Origin: Adineta ricciae
Lineage: Eukaryota; Rotifera; Eurotatoria; Adinetida; Adinetidae
Assembly: GCA_905250025.1 (NCBI GenBank)
Contig: CAJNOJ010000132.1
Location: 108,592 to 172,591, forward strand
Reading direction: 5' to 3'
DNA length: 64,000 bases
Shown: positions 1-9,170 of the stretch, in pieces
Layout of the letters: each line of letters opens with the position of its first letter
Position numbering within the stretch: position 1 is the first letter of the stretch
Notes under the pieces: model-generated
Databases searched by the model: none
The model's input: only the letters and a program-made list of their open reading frames with translations
What the model was told of the DNA's origin: nothing
Made by a program: the position numbers and the translations under genes

Positions 1-376
1 TGTTTTAGTCCTCAAGTTTTTCATGTATAACTGCCACATCAACATCCATAGATTCTTCTTTCTTTTTAGTTATCTACACTTTTCACAATCGCCCCACTAT
101 TCTTGTCGCGTGGACTATGAAAATAAATACTGATATGCCGACTTCTTGATAATACGGACGAATCCGGAGGGAACGTTTCGTTTTTGTTCGCCAGCAGAGT
201 TTGAGAATGAAAGAATGAGAATATTATATAGTGACGAAAAATCGAAAGTTGGCGGTGACAATTATTCGTAGTTGTATGAGAAGAAAACTGGCAAACATAA
301 ATCATCACTGTTGAGCTTTATTTCAGTGTAAGTGTAAGAAGTCTTTCTAGTATATTATCTTAATAATTCAAACAAA

Positions 377-751
377 TTACAAATTACCAACAAAAAAATG
401 TCTCACAAATAAAGTTGAAAAGAAAAGAAAACATAGTTTTGTTCCTTGTAATGCGTTGCCATCACATTTACCTTCATTAATATGGTCTTGCTTTGATGTA
501 TCGCATGACAAATACTGTTTTGAGCAACGTATTTCACAATCAATGTCAGTACAAAAAGTATTATTTTCATAGTAAATAATTCCTATGAGTTTCGGTGTGC
601 ATCTTGTATATCGAGGATCATAACAACAGTTGCAAAGACATTTTCTCGATTTTGCTGTAAGCTGCTGCGTTTTGAACGCTGCATTTGGTTCACTATCAAT
701 TTGCGTTATCCAAAGGAAACAGATCAATAGAATAGCTGTTGAAACCTTCAT
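377..751 (-). CDS. Small secreted cysteine-rich protein, 124 aa
   Basis: Family not recognised. The protein starts with a clear signal peptide (MKVSTAILLICFLWITQIDS), followed by a mature part with about ten cysteines clustered in two groups, one around CLCNCCYD and one around CTDIDCEIRCSKQYLSC. This is the layout of a disulfide-rich extracellular peptide. The C-terminus turns hydrophobic again (about residues 105-120, FLFFSTLFVRHFF), so a membrane anchor or a missed 3' intron is possible. The ATG is supported by a TATA box 52-60 bp upstream. It is divergent from the membrane-protein gene at 1259. The second copy at 14184-14558 keeps the frame and nearly all cysteines, which supports a real gene. 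Confidence 0.6.
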   Translation of the reverse strand: MKVSTAILLICFLWITQIDSEPNAAFKTQQLTAKSRKCLCNCCYDPRYTRCTPKLIGIIYYENNTFCTDIDCEIRCSKQYLSCDTSKQDHINEGKCDGNALQGTKLCFLFFSTLFVRHFFVGNL

Positions 752-802
752 TTTGATTTTCGTTCGTTGTGTACTTGCAGATAGATTTGGTGCGAACCTT
801 AG

Positions 803-811
803 TATTTATAG
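803..811 (-). promoter_or_regulatory. TATA box of the secreted Cys-rich gene
   Basis: On the minus strand this reads CTATAAATA, 52-60 bp before the ATG at 751. It is unchanged in the other copy at 14610-14618. Confidence 0.55.
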
Positions 812-871
812 AGGGTAGGAGTTTCGTTTTATCATTATTCTTATCAAAACTATCTTACTGTAGTCATTGTC

Positions 872-883
872 ATTGACGTCAAT
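872..883. promoter_or_regulatory. CRE-like palindrome ATTGACGTCAAT
   Basis: This is a 12-bp perfect palindrome with the CREB/ATF core TGACGTCA at 874-881. It lies between two divergent genes (ATG at 751 on minus and at 1259 on plus) and is kept intact at 14679-14690. The core is the known binding site of CREB/ATF bZIP factors. Use here is inference. Confidence 0.35.
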
Positions 884-1258
884 CGTGGACGGCAAAGATT
901 ATGTTTATACTGCTTTAGTTCGATCGATCATTGATGTGTCTATTCCATTTTCGAAATGAAAAAAAGAAGATTTCCAACGTAAAAATTGTTTTTTACTACC
1001 GCTCTTAAGTTGTATACTTAAAGGTATGACATTATTTTTATTTCTTGATCACGCACTTAGAAGTTACTCCATACACATATTGAAATAACATCAAAGAGTG
1101 AAATAATTCCAGCAGCATTTCATCTGACTCATAGTTGGAAAAATAGCAGTATTTTAGAGGGATTGAATTTTGTTGGTATTTTCCACAATGTGCATCGCAC
1201 TATTTATATTGCGATATTCAGATCGGATTTTAATAAAAATTTCCAAAAGGTGAATAGC

Positions 1259-1966
1259 ATGGCTCTAGAAATACATCAACAAGAACAAATCCAAGTGAGT
1301 ATGATAGGCGACACAGCAGTCGTGGCAGTGGCACAGCGAAGCACCATCGAAATGGGTATGCCTCGAAGGGCCTCGAAATTGGCATTTATTCGAAATACGT
1401 ATCCAGCTCATTACAACCATGTTGTACGTAATATGAATTCGCTCAATCATCAGACAAATACAAAGGCGAAGCATTCGATGCGCGGCGGACATTTTCTGCT
1501 CTATCGTTATATCATATTGCTTGCCATTATATTATGTTTAGTCTTCGGTGTTATCAGCATTTATGTCAAAGGATGTGCATCAGTCCCGTTCATTCTTACA
1601 GTGGTTTACATCGCCATTAGTATCTATAATATTGTTATTTATATAAAAAATCGACCACTTCTCAATCCTCTTTTGGCGATACCAGTACCAAGCGACATTC
1701 TACCTGAATTCATGAATGAGTTTTATACTGTGCCTATTAATGCTACTGTTCTCACTGGAGCAATTGCGGCTTTCGTAAATCCAGCTGTGATCGCAGCAGC
1801 CGTTAGGAAAGATAATGTTCAACTGTGTGAAATACAAATCATGTTATACGATGATCTTTACCTACGTCATTGTCGATTTCCGTGGGAAATTATCGTTCAT
1901 TTGCTCATATTCATTGTCTTATTCTTCTTGGCAATTGGTTTTGTCAGTGCTAAAGCGTCGTCTTGA
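1259..1966 (+). CDS. Multi-pass membrane protein of unknown function, 235 aa
   Basis: Family not recognised. The open frame reaches back to 1163, but the ATG at 1259 (MALEIHQQ) is preferred because the upstream frame is not conserved with the second copy, and a TATTTATA sequence sits about 50 bp before it. About 80 polar residues come first, then hydrophobic segments at roughly 80-101, 107-128 and 210-231. A milder hydrophobic, alanine-rich stretch lies at about 160-180. The N-terminus is therefore probably cytosolic, with three or four membrane spans. The copy at 15065-15772 has exactly the same length. Confidence 0.6.
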   Translation: MALEIHQQEQIQVSMIGDTAVVAVAQRSTIEMGMPRRASKLAFIRNTYPAHYNHVVRNMNSLNHQTNTKAKHSMRGGHFLLYRYIILLAIILCLVFGVISIYVKGCASVPFILTVVYIAISIYNIVIYIKNRPLLNPLLAIPVPSDILPEFMNEFYTVPINATVLTGAIAAFVNPAVIAAAVRKDNVQLCEIQIMLYDDLYLRHCRFPWEIIVHLLIFIVLFFLAIGFVSAKASS

Positions 1967-2857
1967 ACCACATATAAATACAAATTTTATTACTCGAAGA
2001 ACTATTCTGAACGCTCCTCACTAAATATCTCAGTTAATTAGGCGTGAATGCGCAAAACAATGTGTACCATGTATTTCACAATACGCTGGTGTCGAGCGAG
2101 ACAGAATGACTCATGCTTATATGTGTACATTTTTCAATTTTTTCATTCCATTGTTGTCTGCTTTTGTCACATTGCTGGTTTTTTTCCCTTTTTTCTTCCC
2201 TGCCTACATAAATTGCGCGTATTTCGACCGTAAAACAGCCATTTGTTCACTTTTTTTCCCATTATTTAATAACTATCAGGTTTGGAATACAACTAGAGGA
2301 AGACTTTATTCAGATATCGATTATGTATTCTTATCCCTAAGTTGTTGTCTAGTTAGCAATTTGCTATCGATTAGTCACCTCACTCGTGCCAGATATAGAT
2401 TGAATAGATGAATATTTTATCTCCAATCAGAATCAAAGTTGTATATAATCATTATATTATTAATAGTGGAATAAACATTAGTTTTGCAAAATTGTTTGAA
2501 TATAGGATGAAGTATTCCTAGATTTTTCAGTATATTAACATATTGTAGAAAAATTGCTTTTATTAATCGAGTGTTTTAAATTATCAGTATTCAATAGAGT
2601 CTCTAGATATATAGAAACTTATTTACTAGTTTGACAGTTGTCAGCCTTATACGCGCATGCATACAATTATACTACACTCCCCATGGATTTGCACCAATGC
2701 ACATTGATCTCTTTTTTTTGTCTTATTTTAGTAAACAAGGTTTCACCACCTTTTACCGGCGGTTTCAAAACAGCATAGTACCAGTAGAACGGTGCTTACA
2801 CAAACTTGCCTGACACGAATCAAAAGATTATTTGTACGTCACTAGCATCATAGACAC
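1967..2857. other. Intergenic, no gene seen
   Basis: AT-rich and T-rich stretch with homopolymers. A hydrophobic open frame at 2106-2411 is frameshifted in the other copy and is not accepted. The last 150 bp are presumably the leader of the gene at 2858. Confidence 0.5.
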
Positions 2858-3394
2858 ATGGCTGACGATAAAGAATTGATGTCACGCGTAGAAGAAATTC
2901 AAACTCTAGCTCAAACCAATGAAGATATGATGAAGCAAATCGATAATATGGGATCAAGAGTAGTTAACCTTACGACCTACGTCATAAGGTGCAACTACGG
3001 TATATTTACGGTTAAAGAAGTTCAGGAAGCTCAAAACGCAAATCAGATTGTCAACAACTGGCGTGAAAATATCCAGCTAACTGAAATTGAAGATATATTC
3101 AATGACAAAATTTCTTATACTTGTTCTTCGTACGGGCAACTAAAAACAGTCAATTCGGCTATGGCTCGAGTCGTTAAAAAATATAAATTGTTTGGAAGTA
3201 GTAGAACAGCTCTGGGCGAAATTTACAAATTCGCGAAGAACTTTCGTGTAATAAAAGCAGTATTAGAGAGAATAATTGCATTACTTAACAATGGTGGCGG
3301 TGGTCGTATGGATAAGATACGAGAACGGTTGGACAATCTTAACAATGAAATGAAAGCACTTCGTACTACATATACAAATATTCAATTTTCTTAG
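2858..3394 (+). CDS. Coiled-coil protein of unknown function, 178 aa
   Basis: Soluble, highly charged protein with no signal peptide and no membrane span. Heptad-like helices are visible at about residues 5-35 (EEIQTLAQTNEDMMKQIDNM) and 150-172 (DKIRERLDNLNNEMKALR), joined by a lysine-rich middle and a short glycine run (about 145-149). The layout suggests an oligomerising helical protein. I do not recognise a family. This copy is intact. The copy at 16662-17198 has the same length but codon 68 (TGG here) reads TGA there. Confidence 0.55.
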   Translation: MADDKELMSRVEEIQTLAQTNEDMMKQIDNMGSRVVNLTTYVIRCNYGIFTVKEVQEAQNANQIVNNWRENIQLTEIEDIFNDKISYTCSSYGQLKTVNSAMARVVKKYKLFGSSRTALGEIYKFAKNFRVIKAVLERIIALLNNGGGGRMDKIRERLDNLNNEMKALRTTYTNIQFS

Positions 3395-3690
3395 AATGGA
3401 GTGCCCCACTCTAGCCGAGTATCGCAAGCGAACATACAATTTTTATTTGAATCAGCCATTTTTTATACAAGAAAATCATGAAATAAATAATTTCACTTCC
3501 TTTAGGTTACCTTATCATACGAAATATCGATTGCACGTTTTTTTCCTCATTTTGTTTTTACCTACCTCATTACATCCCTGATTTATTGCTTTTTTTCACC
3601 AATCTCTGCGTAAGAATCAATCAAACGAATAGTCATGCCTTCGATCACTATTTAAATATGAAATAGCAATTGCCTATTTTCATTTACAAA

Positions 3691-4115
3691 ATGTCTTTCA
3701 AGTATGTTGTTTTCGATAATACTTTCCATTTGGAATGAATCTGATCTTCTTTTATAGTTCATATTACAATTGGAATTCGTATCAACATGTTATTGATGCA
3801 TCTAAACGCCCGAGAGCAGTGACGATAAATGAGCAAAATCCTGAAATCGTCTTGAAAAAGATAGATCAATGGTTGTCTCAACACTATCCTGGTTTTCAAA
3901 TCAATCACGTCGAAATAGTCAAACCGGATCGTCGAGTATATGCTCGGGCTAGTTTTCGTACAGCAGATCGTCAGGAAAAAACTGTTCTCTTCGATGTCAC
4001 CGCTGCAGCACAGAGTTATATGAATACAATGATGCGAATGTTTTCTCCTGGAACAGTCGTTCGTCTATGGCCAGGAGCAGGCTCAAGAGCAACACGATAT
4101 GAACTTCTTATCTAA
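3691..4115 (+). CDS. Small conserved protein, 122 aa, one 56-nt intron
   Basis: Exons 3691-3701 and 3758-4115; intron 3702-3757 with donor GTATGT and acceptor TATAG. The spliced start reads MSFNSYYNWNSYQHVIDASK. Ignoring the intron gives a less likely start at 3735 that reads through the intron end. The splice is supported by exact conservation of both sites and the 56-nt length in the second copy (17490-17914). The protein is compact and soluble, with an alternating strand/helix look, an Arg-rich middle (KPDRRVYARASFRTADRQ) and a C-terminus rich in Gly and Arg. Function unknown. A TATTTAAATA sequence at 3649-3658 may be the TATA element. Confidence 0.65.
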
Positions 4116-4400
4116 CGTCAGCCGATGACGAACTAGTTTTTCTTCTTCGAATCAAAATAAAATGAATACGCATGAGCGTGCAAAAAATTTTAAATCTCAA
4201 AAGATACTGTGTATAAAAATTGTCCAGGACAGCTTTACCTGTTGTTTCCATGTTCAAATTCTACATCTGTGATGTGGAATCAAATATTAAATGGCTCGAG
4301 AAAGTTTGATTAGCTCGATATAATAAAGAGCAATTCCAGTAACTTCAACAGAACTGTAATTGGAAAAGCATCTAAACACCGATGAAGAAAGAGACAAAGG

Positions 4401-4486
4401 AATTCTTTCGAGTATGACCTATTTAAAACATGTTTAACGCCATTATATAGGTCACCAAAGATAAGTTAATCTGTAAACGGTAGACT
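4401..4486 (-). promoter_or_regulatory. Orphan copy of the kelch promoter module
   Basis: This 85-bp stretch resembles the promoter of the kelch gene (6064-6147) over its length, in the same orientation, at roughly three bases in four. On the minus strand it carries a TATATAA box and an inverted pair, TGACCTAT at 4415-4422 and ATAGGTCA at 4447-4454. No kelch gene follows it on the minus strand, so it may be the leftover promoter of a lost tandem kelch copy. TGACCT/AGGTCA is also the known nuclear-receptor half-site. Confidence 0.4.
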
Positions 4487-4728
4487 TTGAATAATTTTTT
4501 TCCACATGCATATTATGTTTATGTTCAACGTATATCATCTCGAGAATGTGGCTAAGATTGCATTTACAAATAGGCGATACCTAGTTTTTCCTAGTCAATT
4601 TATTTCATTAATGACTAAAAGGAGAACGAATCAATACAAAATAAGCGAAATGTTTTCTTCGAGTGTCTATTTGTTTCACGAAATCGATAGTCTTCTTCTT
4701 ATTTAATTGGCATACTATCCATAGGTAT

Positions 4729-6015
4729 TTAATCGTCCGTCGATAGACTATATATTTCCGGTGTGACTTGAGCCCCGTGATCCACATCATTGCCACCAAT
4801 AACCATCACGTCTCCATTGGCTAGCACCGTCGCTGTGTGACTTTGTCGTTTGTAATGCATACTGTTCGTACTTGTCCATTTTCCTGTCGCGGGATCATAC
4901 AGCTCCGCATTATTTGAAGAGGCGCCAGTGTCATCTTGTCCACCAGAAACTAAGACTTTTCCATTGTTCAATAAAGATGCAGCATGCCCAAATCGTCCTC
5001 GAACCATGGCACCAGTAATTGTCCATGTTTCAGTCGATGGATCAAACAGTTCGGTGGTGTTTAAAACATCATCATTATCATCTATTCCACCAACGGCTAA
5101 CACTTTACCGTTCGTCAGTAATGTGAGAGTGTGAAGATATCGCTTGTATTTCATACTGGCCACAGCTTTCCACGTACCTGTCGATGAATCATATAGTTCT
5201 GCGTTGTCTATGGTATTAAATGGAAGGTCATGTCCACCGGTTACTAAAACGTTGCCATTTTTCAGCGCAGCTGCCGCATGCCATTTGCGTTCATATTGCA
5301 AATTTGTAGTCTGTGTCCATGATTCCATTTTTGGATCATATACTTCAGCAGTGTTCGGTTGATCATCGGATCCACCAACAACTAGAACATTTCCATTTCG
5401 TAATAAGGTTGCCGTGTGAAAGCACCGTTGAACATTCATCTGATTGGTAGGTATCCAGAATCCTGTTGATGCTTCGTACAATTCACACTGACTCATGAGG
5501 CCTTCGACATTATTCAAAGGTGCTGGTGTACCAGCATATCCTCCAGCAATTAGGACTTTGCCATTTTTCAAAGTAGTTGATGTATGAAACCATCGACAAT
5601 CAGTCATGTCAAATGTCTTCGTCCAATTTTTAGTTGTCGGATCGTATAGTTCTCCCGTGGAGCAAACATCATCACCTATTCCACCACTGACTAACACCTT
5701 TCCATCTGGTGATAAACTTGCTGCTTGATACATGCGCGGATTACTTAATTGACCAGTCTCAGTCCATTCTAAAGGCAAACGAAAAAAAAAACAGCTTGCC
5801 GATGTTCGCCAGCGACCAATCACTGATCTTACTCGATTGTTTAATTGCTGTCCTTGATCTAAAACCAACAGGAGTTGCACTTCCGAGATTTGTCGATATA
5901 ACAACGAGTAATGTCGACAACACCAGCAAGAGAGTGTCTAAAGATTATTCGCAACGCACTATTATGAGAAATATCCAAAAAGGAGTTATTTACTGCGTAT
6001 TGATTTACTGTGCAT
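4729..6015 (-). CDS. Secreted seven-kelch beta-propeller protein, 388 aa
   Basis: Three exons on the minus strand: 6015-5994, 5937-5833 and 5768-4729. Introns are 5938-5993 (56 nt) and 5769-5832 (64 nt, donor GTAAGA, acceptor after a long T tract). The spliced N-terminus is a signal peptide (MHSKSIRNTLLLVLSTLLV). Seven kelch motifs of about 48 residues follow, each with the double glycine of kelch blades (for example NGKVLVSGG, NGKVLIAGG, NGNVLVVGG) and a later ELYDP and W. This predicts a complete seven-bladed propeller that is secreted. Kelch propellers usually bind partners, and no galactose-oxidase catalytic residues were identified. A T10 run in intron 2 gives the false impression of a frameshift relative to the other copy. 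Confidence 0.8.
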
Positions 6016-6063
6016 CTTGTGTTTTACAAAGGTGAACTGAAATAAAGAAAAAAAAAGGAATGA

Positions 6064-6147
6064 GTTCCTTCGCGTTTGACCTATTTGATACTTATTTAAC
6101 GCGGTTATATGGGTCAAAAAAGGCATCAGTACTCTTTACAGTAGACC
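6064..6147 (-). promoter_or_regulatory. Kelch gene promoter with inverted TTGACC/GGTCAA
   Basis: Lies 49-132 bp upstream of the kelch ATG at 6015. It holds TTGACC at 6076-6081 and GGTCAA at 6112-6117 in inverted arrangement, and on the minus strand a CATATAACC TATA-like box. It is related along its length to 4401-4486. The other copy (19945-20028) keeps the module, but the second arm has changed to GGCCAA. Confidence 0.45.
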
Positions 6148-8144
6148 TCCAATATTTAAATATGAAACGTTATCTCTCTATGCAGTGTATATAGAAAACC
6201 TAAGTAATATCATTCTCGTTCTTTTGTCAAAATATAAAATAAAGATAAAATATAATTCATATTTACTCTCAAATGGATTCAAAATAACTCATGTATAGAA
6301 GGCCATTGATGGCGAGAATGCAGGGGGTAAGAAGGAGAAAAACAAATATCCCTATTAAAATTAAAGTAATGCTACGTAAATACAACAAGATAGTTCACTG
6401 ATACTTTCTAAATTTATATTTACAATTGAAATAAAAGTTGGAGAAAACGAATTTGTCCATTGTTTATAACCAAACTGGAAGAACGAACGTTTGGTTTCTC
6501 AGGCTTTTAGAAAATAATGATCAAAACGGTGAATAAATTTCTTTTCATTCGATCATAATTTTTAATGAGTGAACAATACACTCGTTCAGAAACACCAACC
6601 AGCTGATGTATTTCTTTATGGTATGTTTTTTCTCTCTAATATTATCAGTGCCAAATGCCGCCGTTAAAATCTGTCGAAATGCATTTTTCATACCTTTATT
6701 TTCTTGTATTTATATGTGGAATGTCTTCTTGCACCTGGATGCATCTATTCAGTCATGCATTCGGGAATGCGCTGCTGAACAGGACTGCTAAGGGAATGTA
6801 ACAGTAAATGTTTATTTGTGATCGGAAAAATCGTGTTAGAATTGTTTTTATTTATAACTAACTATCAGATGCTCATCTACTGTAATAATCACCTACGAAG
6901 GTATGTATATCACATTCCATAGTAGAAAAGCAATATTATTCAATGGATTTTAGAAACCACTCTTCCAACAACAGCTGCTGATTTGGATAAAACAAATAAG
7001 ATTAATATCGAGTTTCTCTTTATCATTTATTAGTAATGAATAAGAATTTAGTGAGAAAGGACGATGGGGAGAAACTGGTTCTTACGTGGGTGGAACAGAC
7101 AATGGCTATCTCGCGGAGTAGGATCAGAGCAGCTCAATTACTCAAATAATCTACAATGCCAATTACATTTACGTTCTGTTTAACATTGGCTCTGCTTCAA
7201 GGTAACAATTTAATGAAGCAAATGTCGTCCCAGCGCCCTTTTTGTATTTCACCGATCGTGACAAGTGCTACCTCTTTGGATACAAATCAAACTTTACGTT
7301 CATGTGGTAATTTATCAGCATAAATTATCTGGTCGATCGTTACAAAAATCAAAATGACAATGCTGTCGAATCGCCAACATTTTTAGATCACGTCTGCATT
7401 GATGCTCAACAATACTCGTTTTCTGCATGTTCACATTAAGATGACATTTGGAACAGCGCTTATGTAGATAAAATAGCCCTAATCGCACATCGTTTAATTC
7501 AACTGATTGCAATCCAATGTTTTATTCAAGGTTTTCAGTTATTTCAATCCGACGTAAATGCCTGCATCTCCTCATTGCATGACTGTATTACCACTATTCT
7601 GTGATCGAATGAATTTCTCAAAGATATAAAAACAAGCAACCAAGTGCGAGCGACGTTTGAGTTCAAGAAAAATATCATAAGCCGTTTTGACAGAAAGGTA
7701 AGACACGATCTTTTCACTGGTAAAAATAATTATTCACTCCAATGCTCATCTCGAATAACATTCTATTCACTTTTATCGACGAAGCATAACAATCTGCGTC
7801 TAATAAGCGTGTTAACTATACCATCACACCAAATGTTTAATTCACACGAACACGAACGGAACTACTGCTAAACGACTACATTCCTATCTAGAAGAGCGAA
7901 GTTCACGAAAACGTTAATAAAGAGATAAACAGAGAAACGGGAAATTCAACTGAAAGAAAAAAATACAATTAAACACCAATTCCATGACTTCATCAAAAAC
8001 CAATATAACAATTCCTGATATGAAAGATCTGGCTGAGACAATTTGTTAATTTCCGCTATAAATTGACATGTTGACAGCGGTTTTTACACTTAAGACGAAC
8101 CTGAAAGTACTTTCTCTTTGCTGAGCCTTCTGTGGGTTTTCAAT
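6148..8144. other. Intergenic with possible gene relic
   Basis: About 2 kb without an accepted gene. The only coding-like piece is a possible broken two-exon secreted peptide at 7156-7323, listed separately. Other short frames, such as 6606-6791, are disrupted in the second copy. Confidence 0.45.
7156..7323 (+). pseudogene. Possible relic of a tiny secreted-peptide gene
   Basis: Exon 1 at 7156-7201 encodes a signal-peptide-like start (MPITFTFCLTLALLQ) and ends at a GTAACA donor. After 51 nt, the typical intron length here, a second piece at 7253-7323 continues in frame to a stop (VTSATSLDTNQTLRSCGNLSA). The acceptor AG is missing here (TTTCAC). In the second copy (21104-21271) the acceptor is present, but exon 1 has a TAG and the donor has changed from GG-TAAC to GA-TAAC. 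Both copies look dead through different lesions. The original would be only about 38 aa, so this is tentative. Confidence 0.25.
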
Positions 8145-9170
8145 ATGTGCAATTCTACTATTGCAGTCTTCGATTCTGTTACTCAACAAACGATTATTTA
8201 CTTTGGTTTCTCCCTTTTTATTCTTGGTCTCATTGGCAATCTGTTGACTCTCCTTGTATTCCTCAGTCTCGAAACATTCAGACAAAACTCCTGTGCATTC
8301 TACCTCACAATCATGTCTTTTATCAACACGTTTCACTTATTCACTGGTTTGTTAACTTTCATCATGATCAATGGTTTTAAAATCAACTGGACCGATGCAT
8401 CAGTGGCCTATTGCAAATTTCGTGCATTCTATATTCAGACATGTGCAATGATATCTTTGTCATGCATGTGCTTGGCGACAGTCGATCAGTTCTTGGCAAC
8501 GCAGTCTAATCGTCGCTGGCATCGATTCAATAGCATCAAAGTAGCTAGGTCGGTTGTTACAGGTATAGCTATATGTGTAACTGCATATTGTATTCCTTTC
8601 CTCGTATATCGTGGTCATACGACATCAAGCAGCACAGGTCAAGCGATTTGTGACATTACAAATAATGTCTTTGCAAGTTATCGTATTTTTCATAACTCTT
8701 TCCTCGCGGGTATTATTCCATTGCTCATTATGAGTATATTTGGTCTGTTAGCATATCGAAACGTTCAGCAAATAGCCTATCGGACAATACCATTAGTCCG
8801 ACGTGAATTAGACAAACAGTTAACATCAATGGTCCTTATTCAAATTTTCTACAACGTTCTTGCTATCACACCGTCATTAACCGTAGGCCTTTATTATTTG
8901 ATCTTAGACAAAACGCTCGATGCATGCAGTAAAACAATATTAAACATTCTCTTAAATCTGTTAGCCGTTATCTATTATTTTTACTATGTGGTGAGTACGA
9001 GCCGAAATTTACCGAAAATCAAAATATAATCTCATATATTTCAGGGTTCATTCTATATCTACGTATGTGTATCGAAAAGATTCCGTCATCAACTGATCTA
9101 CGTATTATTTACAGTGCATGCGAATCGTTTTCGCCAACACAACAATCGAATCAAACCCGTAGCACAGTGA
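8145..9170 (+). CDS. Class A (rhodopsin-like) G-protein-coupled receptor, 323 aa
   Basis: Exons 8145-8990 and 9045-9170; intron 8991-9044 (54 nt, GTGAGT...TTTCAG). Splicing completes helix 7 (NILLNLLAVIYYFYYVGSF) and adds a basic cytosolic tail (SKRFRHQL). Without the splice the frame ends 13 residues into the intron. Start chosen at MCNST because the open frame further upstream has no ATG. Seven hydrophobic segments are visible. Helix 1 has the GN signature (IGNLLTLLVF), an NST glycosylation site sits near the N-terminus, and helix 3 ends in VDQF where DRY is usual. Cysteines before helix 3 and in loop 2 can form the usual disulfide. Similar to bdelloid FMRFamide-receptor-like chemosensory receptors. 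Ligand unknown. Confidence 0.8.

Noticed and set aside
66-308. 80-aa minus-strand frame, also at 13873-14115
   Set aside because: Open in both copies, but it has no signal peptide, domain or sensible composition and lies between convergent genes. Probably chance.
2106-2411. Hydrophobic 101-aa frame
   Set aside because: T-rich DNA gives Phe/Leu-rich peptides by chance. The copy at 15912-16181 is in another frame after the first third.
5769-5904. Frameshift in kelch copy 1
   Set aside because: The indel lies inside an intron with good splice sites in both copies, so the spliced frame is intact.
4729-6015. Galaxin/galactose-oxidase enzyme activity for the kelch protein
   Set aside because: Seven kelch blades resemble the galactose-oxidase propeller, but the copper-ligand Tyr/His set was not identified.
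6606-6791. Small frame with C...C....C at its end (SIQSCIRECAAEQDC)
   Set aside because: Looks like a piece of a PAN/apple-type domain, but copy 2 has a stop in the middle and neither copy continues into a domain.
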